Positions 43,027-54,572 of a DNA stretch of 64,000 bases are shown piece by piece; within the stretch, counting starts at the first letter, position 1, and every line of letters begins with the position of its first letter. The translations under genes were made by a program, and so were the position numbers. The DNA comes from Betaproteobacteria bacterium (GTDB taxonomy: Bacteria; Pseudomonadota; Gammaproteobacteria; Burkholderiales; Rhodocyclaceae), in NCBI GenBank assembly GCA_020621865.1, contig JAHRYW010000008.1, forward strand, positions 88,618 to 152,617, given 5' to 3'. The notes below the pieces were generated by a model. The model saw nothing but the letters and a program-made list of their open reading frames with translations. It was not told the DNA's origin and searched no databases.

Positions 43027-44037
43027 TCATGCCACGAAGACATGCTCGAGGGCCTCGGCTGGCTCGGGGTAGGGGCTATTGCGACCGTAGTCATAAGCTT
43101 CGGAAATGCGCGCGGAAATGGCACGGCGCAGCGCGGCGTCGACCTCCGAGCTCAGTTTTCCGAGCGCTTCGAGCTGCGCCTTGAGGGCCGGAATCGGATC
43201 GTTGGCGCGCAGGCGCTGCGCTTCGCCCTTGGGTCGGTAGGCCTCAGGGTCGCCCTGGAAGTGACCCAAATATCGATCGGTCTTTACTTCAATCAGGGTT
43301 GGCCCTTCGCCGCGACGGGCTCGGGCGATCGCTTCGCCGGCGGCCAGGAAGACTTCAACTGCATCGTTGTTTTTCACCAGCACGCCCGGCATGCCATAGC
43401 CGGCGGCACGGTCAGCATTAGAAGCGATGGCGGTAGAGTCAGCTTTCTCCACAGAAATGCCGTACTTGTTGTCCTCACAAATGAAGACAACCGGCAGCTT
43501 CCACAGCGCCGCCAGATTCAGGGCTTCGTGGAAACTGCCCTGATTGGCGGCGCCTTCGCCAAAGAAGGAAATGGCGACCCAGTCATGGCCGAGCTTCTTG
43601 GCGGCCAGGGCGGCCCCGCAGGCCTGCGGGGCGCCGGCACCGACGATACCGCTGCAGGAAAATTTGGTTGCGGGGTCGAAAAGGTGCATGTGGCCGCCCT
43701 TGCCCCGTCCCAGTCCGGTGACCTTACCGAACATCTCTGCAGTCATCGCCTTGAGGTCCACTCCTTTGGCGATCGCAAAGTGGTGGGGGCGGTGTGCCCC
43801 TACTACCGTGTCTTCCCGGCGCAGGTGGGCGCAAACACCTACAGCCACCGGTTCCTGGCCGGCCGCCAGATGCATTTCCCCCGGTACAGGGCCGGCCCCG
43901 ATATCGAAGGCCAATCCCTTTTGGATTTTGGGAGGCAGCTTACCTTCGAGGTAAACCTTGACCATGGTTTCCTCGTACTCCCTGATTTCCACCATCTTTT
44001 CGTACATCCACAGCATTTGTTCGGATGTCGGTTTCAT
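43027..44037 (-). CDS. TPP-dependent dehydrogenase E1 alpha (acetoin/pyruvate dehydrogenase type)
   Basis: Protein of 336 residues. The TPP motif is GEGAANQGSFHEALNLAALWKLPVVFICEDNKYGISV (GEGA at 160-163, Asn190), with GLGRGKGGHMHLFDP and the AHRPHHFAIAKGVDL segment typical of E1 alpha. It decarboxylates a 2-oxoacid or cleaves an acyloin. The AcoR-like regulator argues for acetoin or a related acyloin. It is first in the operon behind a sigma-54 promoter at 44132-44147. GAGGAG lies 9 bp before the start. Confidence 0.92.
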   Translation of the reverse strand: MKPTSEQMLWMYEKMVEIREYEETMVKVYLEGKLPPKIQKGLAFDIGAGPVPGEMHLAAGQEPVAVGVCAHLRREDTVVGAHRPHHFAIAKGVDLKAMTAEMFGKVTGLGRGKGGHMHLFDPATKFSCSGIVGAGAPQACGAALAAKKLGHDWVAISFFGEGAANQGSFHEALNLAALWKLPVVFICEDNKYGISVEKADSTAIASNADRAAGYGMPGVLVKNNDAVEVFLAAGEAIARARRGEGPTLIEVKTDRYLGHFQGDPEAYRPKGEAQRLRANDPIPALKAQLEALGKLSSEVDAALRRAISARISEAYDYGRNSPYPEPAEALEHVFVA

Positions 44038-44131
44038 CTTTTCAATCTCCTCGTTGAATGACAGCACCAAAGTTCTTGCAAAACCCTGAGGTGGTTTTGG
44101 CAAATTCTTCAGTCCTTGGCGTGGTCTTCAT

Positions 44132-44147
44132 CGCAAGTCCGGTGCCA
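44132..44147 (-). promoter_or_regulatory. Sigma-54 promoter of the dehydrogenase operon
   Basis: On the minus strand TGGCAC-N5-TTGC with GG-N10-GC spacing, about 95 bp upstream of E1 alpha. This is a full match to the -24/-12 consensus. Confidence 0.87.
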
Positions 44148-44260
44148 GGCGGAAAAAATGCCCGGAGTCTCATCTGCGATCCGTTAGTAATTGATTGAAA
44201 TAAAAACGATTTTTACGTTTTCTTGAATTCGGTATGGAGGCGAGCGGTAGGGGGGAAAGG

Positions 44261-44280
44261 CCTGCGACAGTTGTCGCAGG
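44261..44280. promoter_or_regulatory. Putative AcoR-type activator site between divergent operons
   Basis: Inverted repeat CCTGCGACAGTTGTCGCAGG: 9-bp arms with a 2-bp centre. It lies between the two sigma-54 promoters at 44132 and 44435, and shares GCGACA-N2-TGTCGC with the sites at 31003-31051. A weaker GCGAC/GTC pair follows at 44284-44302. Confidence 0.75.
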
Positions 44281-44434
44281 GGATGCGACGGGTGTTTCGT
44301 CCGGCGTTGCCTCAGCGACACTTTGCCGTTGGCACTTGGGGGCGGGCCGGCGTTCGGGCACGGTTGGGAGATTGGAGGCAGGGCAAGGCTAGCCGGTGCT
44401 TGGCGGCGTGCGGGGCGGCTAGGTATCCAAGGCT

Positions 44435-44450
44435 TGGCATTCGGCTTGCT
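44435..44450 (+). promoter_or_regulatory. Sigma-54 promoter of thiS-thiG-lipA
   Basis: TGGCAT-N5-TTGCT with GG-N10-GC spacing, about 50 bp upstream of thiS. It points away from the E1 alpha promoter, giving a divergent pair around the activator site. Confidence 0.75.
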
Positions 44451-44498
44451 CTTGGTATTCGGGAATCTGTCCCATTAACCGCAACCTCTGGAGTCGTG

Positions 44499-44699
44499 AT
44501 GGACATTTATGTAAACGGCCAAAGGCTGCTATTGCCAGAAAAACGAAGCCTGCAAGCGTTGCTCCAAGAAGCGAATTGGCTGAACAAGCGAATTGCTGTC
44601 GAACTCAACGGCGAAGTGGTGCCGCGCAGCAAGTACGACTCAACCTGGTTCGTTGCAGGAGACCGACTGGAAATCGTTGTGGCAGTCGGCGGCGGTTAA
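44499..44699 (+). CDS. thiS: Sulfur carrier protein ThiS
   Basis: Protein of 66 residues with a ubiquitin-like fold and the C-terminal VAVGGG tail, adenylated then thiocarboxylated to give sulfur for the thiazole of thiamine. TGGAG precedes the ATG. It is followed by thiG after 32 bp. No thiF or thiO/thiH is nearby, so it depends on genes elsewhere. Confidence 0.9.
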   Translation: MDIYVNGQRLLLPEKRSLQALLQEANWLNKRIAVELNGEVVPRSKYDSTWFVAGDRLEIVVAVGGG

Positions 44700-44731
44700 T
44701 CTGAATATTTACTGAAAATCAATAGAGTTAG

Positions 44732-45529
44732 ATGATGAAAGATCCATTGATCATTGCTGGTAAGACCTACGCATCGCGCCTGCTGGTGGGGACGGGCAAG
44801 TACCGAGACCTGGAAGAAACTCGGGTTGCAATTGAGGCCAGCGGGGCGGAAATCGTCACGGTAGCGGTGCGTCGGACCAACATTGGCCAGGAACCTGGCC
44901 AGCCAAATCTTTTAGACGTCCTGCCGCTCTCGCGCTACACCATTCTGCCCAATTCCGCAGGCTGCTTTACCGCCGACGAGGCGGTGCGGACCCTGCGCCT
45001 CGCTCGCGAACTTTTGGATGGTCATTCCTTGGTCAAACTGGAGGTTTTGGGGGACAGCAACACACTCTTCCCCAATATGCCAGAAACCCTGAAAGCCGCC
45101 GACATTCTGGTCCGGGACGGCTTCCAGGTTATGGCCTATTGCTCCGATGATCCGATCCTGGCCCGCATGCTGGAGGATCTGGGTTGTGTGGCAATTATGC
45201 CTCTGGCATCTCTGATCGGCTCCGGTATGGGCATCCTGAATCCCTGGGTTCTATCCCTGATCCGAAGTCAGGCAAAGATTCCAGTGTTGGTGGATGCGGG
45301 GGTTGGCACTGCCTCGGATGCCGCCATTGCCATGGAGCTAGGTTGCGACGGAGTACTGATGAACACTGCCATTGCCCTGGCGCGAGACCCTGTGCTCATG
45401 GCTGATGCCATGAAGCGGGCGGTGATGGCTGGCCGGGAAGCCTTTCTGGCCGGTCGGATGCCGAAAAAGCCTTATGTGGCCAGCCCCAGTTCCCCGACAA
45501 CCGGTTTGATCGGCAGCCTTGCTCCCTGA
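44732..45529 (+). CDS. thiG: Thiazole synthase ThiG
   Basis: Protein of 265 residues with a TIM barrel. The Schiff-base Lys is in [34 protein letters not shown] and [30 protein letters not shown] match the family. The loop usually read PLGAPIGSG is PLASLIGSG here, a small deviation. It makes the thiazole phosphate of thiamine with ThiS. Thiamine pyrophosphate is the E1 cofactor, which explains its place in this cluster. Confidence 0.93.
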   Translation: MMKDPLIIAGKTYASRLLVGTGKYRDLEETRVAIEASGAEIVTVAVRRTNIGQEPGQPNLLDVLPLSRYTILPNSAGCFTADEAVRTLRLARELLDGHSLVKLEVLGDSNTLFPNMPETLKAADILVRDGFQVMAYCSDDPILARMLEDLGCVAIMPLASLIGSGMGILNPWVLSLIRSQAKIPVLVDAGVGTASDAAIAMELGCDGVLMNTAIALARDPVLMADAMKRAVMAGREAFLAGRMPKKPYVASPSSPTTGLIGSLAP

Positions 45530-45556
45530 GTAAGACATTTCCTGGAAAAACTAATC

Positions 45557-48486
<2,930 letters not shown>

Positions 48487-48566
48487 GAGGTGCTAATTAC
48501 CCCGGGACCTGTAGTAACTCAAAGATAATTTAGATAGATTTCCCGACTTATGGGGGTAATGATCGC

Positions 48567-48781
48567 GGCCACGCGGTGGCCGATGTCGCCAATCGCATCG
48601 GCGTATCGCAACCCAGCCTTTATGAATGGCTCAAGCGTATAGCCTGCCCGAAGGTGAGCGGCTCGAACTGCAAGGCCAGTCAGCCGAGATACGGCGCCTC
48701 AAGGCCAAGTTGAAGCGCGTCACCGAGGAGCGCGACATCCTAAAAAAGGCCCCAGCGTACATTGCCAAGGAATCCCGGTAA
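48567..48781 (+). pseudogene. IS3-family transposase OrfA remnant
   Basis: A first frame reads GHAVADVANRIGVSQPSLYEWLK (HTH of OrfA). After a frameshift a second frame reads ERLELQGQSAEIRRLKAKLKRVTEERDILKKAPAYIAKESR and a stop. The A6G run in ATCCTAAAAAAGGCC is the usual OrfA/OrfB slippery site. OrfB is missing, so the element is dead. Confidence 0.75.
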
Positions 48782-48836
48782 GGTAGTGCCATGATGCCCA
48801 CCAAACGGTGTTTTTCGAGGCTTTTTGGGCTAGGTG

Positions 48837-48887
48837 TACCGTCAGTATCTCCGTGTACCGTCGCCGATACCGTCAGGAATGACGGTA
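48837..48887. repeat. TACCGTCA arm-type repeats, right end
   Basis: TACCGTCA at 48837-48844, TACCGTCG at 48856-48863, TACCGTCA at 48868-48875 and the inverse TGACGGTA at 48880-48887. Two of the copies are 12 bp apart, as at the left end. Confidence 0.6.
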
Positions 48888-48927
48888 TTTGGTTAAATCA
48901 ACATAGACGTAGTTGGACTGGTGGGCA

Positions 48928-48956
48928 ATAAAAAACCCCGCATTGGCGGGGTTCTT
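48928..48956 (-). terminator. Rho-independent terminator after tRNA-Val
   Basis: Stem AACCCCGC/GCGGGGTT with a 4-base loop; on the minus strand it is followed by six T, 30-60 bp after the tRNA. Confidence 0.82.
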
Positions 48957-48988
48957 TGGACAACAAAGTATTTTGTTGTATTAAATTC

Positions 48989-49064
48989 TGGTGCGTCCTG
49001 ACGGGCTCGAACCGCCGACATTCTGCGTGTAAGGCAGACGCTCTACCAACTGAGCTAAGAACGC
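48989..49064 (-). tRNA. tRNA-Val (TAC)
   Basis: A 76-nt cloverleaf on the minus strand: acceptor GCGTTCT/AGGACGC, anticodon stem TCTGC/GCAGA with loop CTTACAC (anticodon TAC), GGTTCGAGCCC T-arm, encoded CCA. Its 3' end is repeated at 27319-27338. Confidence 0.95.
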
Positions 49065-49148
49065 GAAAGGGCGCGCATTATAACCAGATAAGCCGGGCCA
49101 GCGGGATTTTCGGGAAAAATATTCGCACCTCGCAGCGCGACCGACCGC

Positions 49149-49835
49149 TCAGTCGGTGTGCACCGTATCCAGCCGATAGCCCTTGCCATAGACCGATGAC
49201 AGCACCAGCCCGCTGGCACCATCCAGCCCCAGCTTGCGGCGCACCCGGCTCGAATGGGTGTCCACGGTGCGGGTGTCGGTGGCGATTTCGCCTTGCCACA
49301 GGCTCTTGAGCAGTTCGTCGCGTGAAAAGATGCGCCCGATATTGGTCAGGAACAGCGTGGCGAGATCGAATTCGCGCTGAGTCAGGCCGGCGTCGGTGCC
49401 GCCGAGCAGGATCGTCTGGGTGTTGAAATCGATTTCGATGTTGCCGACGCGCAGCCTGGGCGTGGCCGTGGCGTGGCAGTGCCGCAGCAGGGCTTCGATC
49501 CGGGCCGTGAACTCCATGTAGCGGATCGGTTTGGCGATGAAGTCGTCGGCCCCCGCCCGCAGGATGTCCGAGACATTCTCTTCGGTGGTCAGCGCCGAGC
49601 AGACGACGACGGGAATCTGCCAGCCGTGGCGGCGGCGGATTTCATCGAGCAGTTGGCTGCCGCTGATGTCGAGCAGCCCCCAGTCGAAGACGAAGAATTC
49701 GAACGCGCCGCCATCCATGGCGTCTAGGCAGGCCCGACCTTCGGTGAAGATCTCGCCCTGATGTCCTTCGCTCTTCAGCAGCGCCTTGAGGACTTCGGCC
49801 TGCTTGCGGCTGGGGTCGACGATGGCAAATTTCAT
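49149..49835 (-). CDS. OmpR-type response regulator
   Basis: Regulator of 228 residues: receiver domain (FAIVDPSRKQ acidic pocket, phospho-acceptor Asp in FFVFDWGLLD, conserved Lys in FIAKPI) and a C-terminal winged helix (LTQREFDLATLFLTNIGRIFSRDELLKSLW; RTVDTHSSRVRRKLG). The start overlaps the stop of the FHA gene (ATGA). No histidine kinase is adjacent, so the phosphodonor is unknown. Confidence 0.92.
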   Translation of the reverse strand: MKFAIVDPSRKQAEVLKALLKSEGHQGEIFTEGRACLDAMDGGAFEFFVFDWGLLDISGSQLLDEIRRRHGWQIPVVVCSALTTEENVSDILRAGADDFIAKPIRYMEFTARIEALLRHCHATATPRLRVGNIEIDFNTQTILLGGTDAGLTQREFDLATLFLTNIGRIFSRDELLKSLWQGEIATDTRTVDTHSSRVRRKLGLDGASGLVLSSVYGKGYRLDTVHTD

Positions 49836-50764
49836 GATGTGTACTTCCGGACGGTGAATTCGACGACGCGCTTGCTGCTGCGGTCGTGGAGTTGGCCGAG
49901 GGCGATCCAGCCGGCGCCGTCGAGCGTCGCCATCTTGCGCTTGAGGTGGAGCGGGGCGCCCTGGTCGGGGGAGATGTAGGTGCCGTTCGTGCTCTCGTCG
50001 ACCAGTACGTAGCTGTCGTTCTGGATGACGATCCGGCAATGCTTGCGCGAGACCTCGGAGCTGTCGATCACAATGTCGTTGGCCGCGTCGCGCCCGATGG
50101 TGATGATCCGCCGGTTGCCGGGGAAGCGCAGGGTTTTGCCGTTCAGGCGCAGCTCGATCCGGGTGGTCCTTGGCGAAGCGCCCGGTTTTGCCACAGGGGC
50201 GCGGCTCTGGGCCGGGATGGGCACGGGCGGCAGAACGGTGTTTTGCCAGTCGAACGACAGCACGGAGTGGGCCGGGTCGTCGGGCGTCAGCGGCGAGGTT
50301 TTCTGGCGCAGGGGGGTGGGCAGGGCGTCGGCCACCTCTTTCGAGACGACGATATGGTCCATGCCGCCGCAAGCGGCCAAACGGGCGGCGGCGCTTGCCG
50401 TCGTGGCCTTGCGCTGGTCGGCCGGGCCGACCTCGATGCCGATGCGGATGCCGACCCGGGTGCCGGGAAGCTGGGGAATGGCCGCGCAGCAGCGCTGCAT
50501 GTCGCAGGCGCCATGGATGGCCGCCTCGGCCGTGTCGAAGGCGGCCAGCAAGCCGTTCGGCAAGGCGTGAACCAAGGTGCCGGCGCGGTTGCCAAGGGTG
50601 CGTTCGATGCGTTTCAGGCGGCGCCGGACGAGCTTGCCGAGCGTTTCGTCGTCGGCGGATTTGGCGGTGGCCGTTTCGATGACGTCGATGCGCAACAGGA
50701 AAACTCGCTGCACTTCGGGCGTGGCGGAATATTCGGAAATGGTCAGGTCCGAATTATTGAACAT
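49832..50764 (-). CDS. Nucleotidyl cyclase-like / FHA domain protein
   Basis: Protein of 310 residues. The N-terminal 150 residues resemble a class III adenylate/guanylate cyclase homology domain (VFLLRIDVIETATAKSADDETLGKLVRRRLKRIE; GTLVHALPNGLLAAFDTAEAAIHGACDMQRC; RVGIRIGIEVG). The C-terminal part is an FHA domain (ITIGRDAANDIVIDSSEVSRKHCRIVI; STNGTYI), which binds phosphothreonine. The metal-binding Asp pair of active cyclases is not clear. It is coupled to the response regulator downstream. Confidence 0.82.
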   Translation of the reverse strand: MFNNSDLTISEYSATPEVQRVFLLRIDVIETATAKSADDETLGKLVRRRLKRIERTLGNRAGTLVHALPNGLLAAFDTAEAAIHGACDMQRCCAAIPQLPGTRVGIRIGIEVGPADQRKATTASAAARLAACGGMDHIVVSKEVADALPTPLRQKTSPLTPDDPAHSVLSFDWQNTVLPPVPIPAQSRAPVAKPGASPRTTRIELRLNGKTLRFPGNRRIITIGRDAANDIVIDSSEVSRKHCRIVIQNDSYVLVDESTNGTYISPDQGAPLHLKRKMATLDGAGWIALGQLHDRSSKRVVEFTVRKYTS

Positions 50765-51126
50765 GGTGAGCCCGCGCTGAAAGCCGGTCGCCGGGGCGGT
50801 GCTTCGGGACCGTGGTTGGCTGGTGCCTGGCAGCGGCCTTGCCGGCCCGTGGCGATGCGCACGGGCTGGGCAGTACTTGGGGAGAAAAGAGCCGAATCGA
50901 CGATGCCATGACGTTTGAATTATCTCACCCGGATAGCCGGGTGGGTGCCCTGCTGCAAAAACATCACAAATCCTTACAAAGGCCGACAATCGTGGCTGAT
51001 TTGCCGGTGCTCGATATTCAATATCAGAATATGACGATATTTTGCGGTTTTGCTTTGATGCCAGTCAATGACCAGGGGATAAAGGCGTCTCGGCCGGTAG
51101 CGAAGATTGGCGCCACCGGCCGGCTT
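50765..51126. other. Intergenic gap upstream of the FHA gene
   Basis: A 362-bp gap between the FHA gene start and the nifA stop. It has AT-rich imperfect repeats (AATATCAGAATATGACGATATT). No gene, tRNA or clear promoter consensus could be supported. Confidence 0.4.
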
Positions 51127-52743
51127 TCAGAACTGCTTGACCTCGATATTCAGCGTCTGGATGCGGTAGGCGATCTGGCGCGGCGTCATACCCAGGATGC
51201 GGGCGGCCTTGGCCTGGACCCAGCCGGCCTGCTCCAGCGCGGCGATGACGCGCTCCTTCTCGGAGAGATTCGGGTCGTTGATGTCGATTTCGGAATTTGG
51301 CGAAAACTCCGGGGTGACCGTGGCATTCATCGTGCGCAGTGGGCGCGGCGTGTTGCGTTCGCGGGTGCTCGGGAAGCGGATCAGGTCGACGTCGATGTTG
51401 CCGTCTTCTGACAGTACGGCGGCGCGTTCCAGGCAGTTTTCCAGCTCGCGGACGTTGCCCGGCCAGTCGTGGCTGGCCAGCCGGCGGTTGGCCATGTCGG
51501 TCAGCTTCAGCTTGCGTTTCTGGTCGTTACCGATCTTGCCGAGCAGGTGGCGGGCGATTTCCGGGATGTCCTCGATCCGCTCGCGCAGCGGCGGCAGGAA
51601 CAGCGGCATGACGTTCAGGCGGTAGAAAAGGTCTTCGCGGAAGTCGCCCATCTCAACGGCGGTCTCCAGGTCGCGGTGCGTCGCGGCGATGATCCGGACA
51701 TCGACCTTGATCGTCTTGCTGCCGCCGACCCGCTCGAATTCGCCTTCCTGCAGGATGCGCAGCATCTTGGCCTGGAAGGCCGGCGAGACTTCGCCGATTT
51801 CGTCGAGGAACAGCGTGCCGCCGTGGGCCTGTTCGAAACGCCCCTTGCGCGATTCGACGGCGCCGGTGAAGGCGCCGCGTTCGTGGCCGAAGAGTTCGGA
51901 TTCGAGCAGGTTTTCCGGCAGCGCGGCGCAATTGAGCTTGACCAGCATGTTGCGGGCGCGCGGCGAGTTGTAGTGAATGGCGTTGGCGATCAACTCCTTG
52001 CCCGTGCCGGTTTCGCCGCGGATCAGCACCGTGGTGTTCCACTTGGCGACCATCCGCGCCTGGTCGAAGACCCGGCGCATCACCGCCGAGCGGCCGACCA
52101 TGCTGTCGAAGCCGAACTGGTGGCGGACGGTGCGGCGCAGCAGGTCACGTTCTTCGACCAGCGTCGATTTTTCCTGGGCGACGTCCATGGCCAGGCGCAG
52201 GCTCTGGCCGATCAGGTTGGCGACCATTTCGACGAACTGGGCGCGTTCCTCGAGCAGGCCGTCTTCCGGCGCTTCGGGCTGGACGGCCAGCACCCCCTTG
52301 AGGTCGCCACCGACCTTGATCGGCACGGCGATGAAGGGCAGTTCCGGCTGGTAGACCTGCTGGCGGTTGAGGAAGCGCGGTTCGTCGGCGACGCGGGCCA
52401 ATTTGATGGTGCGCGGCTTTTCGAGGACCAGGCCGATCATGCCTTCGCCCGGGCCGTACTGGTTGTCGTCGAGGATCGGGCCTTCCGGGCTGTAGATGGT
52501 GTGGATGTTGAGCTTGCCGCTGTCCGGATCGACGACGCTGATCAGGCCGCGGGTCAGGCCGGCTTCGTCGTGCAACACACGCAAGACATCGCGCAGGGTT
52601 TCGTTGAAATCGAGGGTCCGGCTGAGCACCCGGCTGACGGCATAAAGCGCGGCCAGCAGCTGGATGTTCAGCTCGTGCGTTCGGCAGAAGCCGCCGGGCG
52701 GCGGACACTCGTCGGAGAGGGGGTGGAGGGTGTGATCGTGCAT
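51127..52743 (-). CDS. nifA: Nif-specific sigma-54 activator NifA
   Basis: Activator of 538 residues: N-terminal GAF domain (residues about 30-180), AAA+ domain (GETGTGKE; intact GAFTGA in ERGAFTGAVESRKG; GGTLFLDEIGE) and Fis HTH (AGWVQAKAARILGMTPRQIAYRIQTL). The linker lacks the Cys motif of oxygen-sensitive rhizobial NifA, as expected when NifL is the sensor. It follows nifL by 19 bp. It should act at the TGT-N10-ACA boxes at 26897 and 54412. Confidence 0.96.
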   Translation of the reverse strand: MHDHTLHPLSDECPPPGGFCRTHELNIQLLAALYAVSRVLSRTLDFNETLRDVLRVLHDEAGLTRGLISVVDPDSGKLNIHTIYSPEGPILDDNQYGPGEGMIGLVLEKPRTIKLARVADEPRFLNRQQVYQPELPFIAVPIKVGGDLKGVLAVQPEAPEDGLLEERAQFVEMVANLIGQSLRLAMDVAQEKSTLVEERDLLRRTVRHQFGFDSMVGRSAVMRRVFDQARMVAKWNTTVLIRGETGTGKELIANAIHYNSPRARNMLVKLNCAALPENLLESELFGHERGAFTGAVESRKGRFEQAHGGTLFLDEIGEVSPAFQAKMLRILQEGEFERVGGSKTIKVDVRIIAATHRDLETAVEMGDFREDLFYRLNVMPLFLPPLRERIEDIPEIARHLLGKIGNDQKRKLKLTDMANRRLASHDWPGNVRELENCLERAAVLSEDGNIDVDLIRFPSTRERNTPRPLRTMNATVTPEFSPNSEIDINDPNLSEKERVIAALEQAGWVQAKAARILGMTPRQIAYRIQTLNIEVKQF

Positions 52744-52762
52744 GCTGTTCTCGTTCTAGTTG

Positions 52763-54295
52763 TCAGATCGGGTCGCCGTCTACGCGGAATTCGACGATCG
52801 CCGCGCAGCCGCCGCTCGGACTCTCGTCGAGGTCGATGATGCCGCCGTGGTCGGCGACCACCTGCTGGGCGCGCGACAGGCCGGTGCCGATGTGCTTGCC
52901 GCTGCCGCCCTTGGCCGTGAAGAAGGGCTCGAAGGCCTTCAGGCGCCAGTCGGCCGGGATGCCCGGGCCGCTGTCGAGTACCGAAATGACGATGCAATCG
53001 CCGTGGCGGGCGCTGGTCAGCGACAGTTCGCGGCGCTTCCAGCCCTTGATGTTCATCGCCTCGATGGCGTTGTCGACCAGCGCCTTGAACAGCATGCGCA
53101 GTTGCAGCGGCCGGCCGAGGATGGGCGGCAGCGTGGTCGCCGGCTGCCAGTCGACGACGATGCCGGCGCCGAGCAGGCGCGGGGTGCTGACTTCCAGCAC
53201 GTCGCGCAGGATTTCGTTGATGTTCACGCTGACAACGATCTCCTGCGGGCTTTGCGGAATCACCTGGCGCAGCGTCTCGATGTGCTCACGGCTGCTGTTC
53301 AGCGCCATCTGCAGCATCGTCGCGGTGGCCGGGTCGCGGCGCTGGAGCACCGAAATGGCCGAGGTCATCACGTTCATCGGTTCTTCCAGCCGGAAGATCG
53401 CCGCCGACAGGCCCTCGCGGATCGCCGCCGTGCGTTCCTCCTCGGCCAGCACCGCCTGCAGCGCCGAGGCGCGGGCGCGTTCCTGCTCGTCGCGCAGGTT
53501 GGTCACGTCGGCGATGACCAGCAGCAGGCCGGGCTGGCCGGCGGCGCAGAAGTAGCTGTCGGCGCAGTCGCTGTGCATGCCGATTACCGACGAGGTGACC
53601 GACAGCCAGCGGGCCCGGCCGGCAGCGCGGTCGATCCGCGCCTCGCGGTTGTGCATGACCAGTTGCCGCGGGTCGTCGGCCAGCGTTTCGCGCCAGGCCG
53701 GCGTCAGGCCGTCGAGCAGCGCATGGGCCGGCTCCTTGACGCGCAGGTCGGTGACCAGCTTCTTGTACTCCTGGTTGTCGAGGATCACCCGGCCGCTCGG
53801 GTCGAGCAGGGCGAGCGCCATCGGTGCCGCATCGACGACCGATTCGATCAGGTGTTTCTGGTTGGCGACGACGCGTTCGAGGCGGTGCAGTTCGGTGATG
53901 TCGCGGTGCATGCCGAGAAAATGCGTCGTCTGGCCGGCGGCATCGACGACCGGCGAAATGGTCAGCTCGGCCAGGTACAGCTCGCCGTCCTTGCGCCGGT
54001 TGAGCAGGCGGCCCGACCACGGCTTCTGCGCCGACAGGTCGGCCCACATGGTCTTGTAGAGCTCGGGCGGCGTCGTGTGGTTGGAGAGCATCGACTCGTT
54101 CTTGCCGACGATCTCTTCCGGCGCGTAGCCGGTGACCCGGGTGAAGGTCTCGTTGGCGAACAGGATGTTGGCCCGAGGGTCGGTGATCGAGATCGCCAGG
54201 TCGGCCTGGTCGACGGCCTGGCGATAGGCTTCCGGCGGCAATGAGGATTCCGGTGCTGGTTTCGTGCGCTTGCGGGCAAGGGGTGCGGCCGACAT
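52763..54295 (-). CDS. nifL: Nitrogen fixation regulatory protein NifL
   Basis: Sensor of 510 residues. A FAD-type PAS domain (residues about 25-130: ISITDPRANILFANETFTRVTGYAPEEIVGKNESML) and a second PAS are followed by a helical linker and a histidine-kinase-like ATP-binding domain (DNAIEAMNIKGWKR; SVLDSGPGIPADW; GTGLSRAQQVVADHGG). NifL inhibits NifA when oxygen or fixed nitrogen is present, by contact and not by phosphorylation. It is divergent from rnfA. Confidence 0.95.
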   Translation of the reverse strand: MSAAPLARKRTKPAPESSLPPEAYRQAVDQADLAISITDPRANILFANETFTRVTGYAPEEIVGKNESMLSNHTTPPELYKTMWADLSAQKPWSGRLLNRRKDGELYLAELTISPVVDAAGQTTHFLGMHRDITELHRLERVVANQKHLIESVVDAAPMALALLDPSGRVILDNQEYKKLVTDLRVKEPAHALLDGLTPAWRETLADDPRQLVMHNREARIDRAAGRARWLSVTSSVIGMHSDCADSYFCAAGQPGLLLVIADVTNLRDEQERARASALQAVLAEEERTAAIREGLSAAIFRLEEPMNVMTSAISVLQRRDPATATMLQMALNSSREHIETLRQVIPQSPQEIVVSVNINEILRDVLEVSTPRLLGAGIVVDWQPATTLPPILGRPLQLRMLFKALVDNAIEAMNIKGWKRRELSLTSARHGDCIVISVLDSGPGIPADWRLKAFEPFFTAKGGSGKHIGTGLSRAQQVVADHGGIIDLDESPSGGCAAIVEFRVDGDPI

Positions 54296-54330
54296 GAAGA
54301 GGCTCCTGAGTGGATCGTTTTTCCTGACTT

Positions 54331-54346
54331 AGCAGAATCCATGCCG
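54331..54346 (-). promoter_or_regulatory. Possible sigma-54 promoter of nifLA
   Basis: On the minus strand CGGCATGGATTCTGCT keeps GG-N10-GC and most of the consensus. It lies about 40 bp upstream of nifL, on the other side of the NifA box from the rnfA promoter. Confidence 0.4.
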
Positions 54347-54411
54347 CAGGCCTGGTTGAGATGCGGCAAAGGCCAGCCGGCCTTCGTTCGGAGCAAATGC
54401 GACGAAATTCC

Positions 54412-54427
54412 TGTCGCGTTTGCGACA
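54412..54427. promoter_or_regulatory. NifA upstream activator site, nifL-rnfA
   Basis: TGTCGCGTTTGCGACA: TGT-N10-ACA. It lies about 96 bp before the rnfA sigma-54 promoter and could also act on nifLA. Confidence 0.75.
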
Positions 54428-54445
54428 ATTGTTTTTTTCAAATTC

Positions 54446-54478
54446 GCACCATTTTTGGGCGTGACCGTAGCATTCCGC
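54446..54478 (-). repeat. Dispersed AATGCTACGGTC repeat, copy in nifL-rnfA gap
   Basis: On the minus strand the core GAATGCTACGGTCACGCCC is followed by an A-run and GGTG. Same family as the copies at 16417, 57500 and 61993. Confidence 0.6.
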
Positions 54479-54522
54479 ATCGGCGTGGGCTTGGCGGGGT
54501 GTCGAGGCCTGTTGGAGCCTGT

Positions 54523-54538
54523 TGGCACGGCTTGTGCA
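54523..54538 (+). promoter_or_regulatory. Sigma-54 promoter of rnfA
   Basis: TGGCACGGCTTGTGCA: GG-N10-GC and TGGCACG box, 35 bp upstream of the rnfA start, with a NifA site further up. Confidence 0.8.
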
Positions 54539-54572
54539 GTGTAGGCAGCGAAACAACCCGAGCCCGACTGCC

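Noticed and set aside
44038..44498. Possible TPP riboswitch before thiS
   Set aside because: No CUGAGA core or second conserved stem was found. The gap is explained by two sigma-54 promoters and an activator palindrome.
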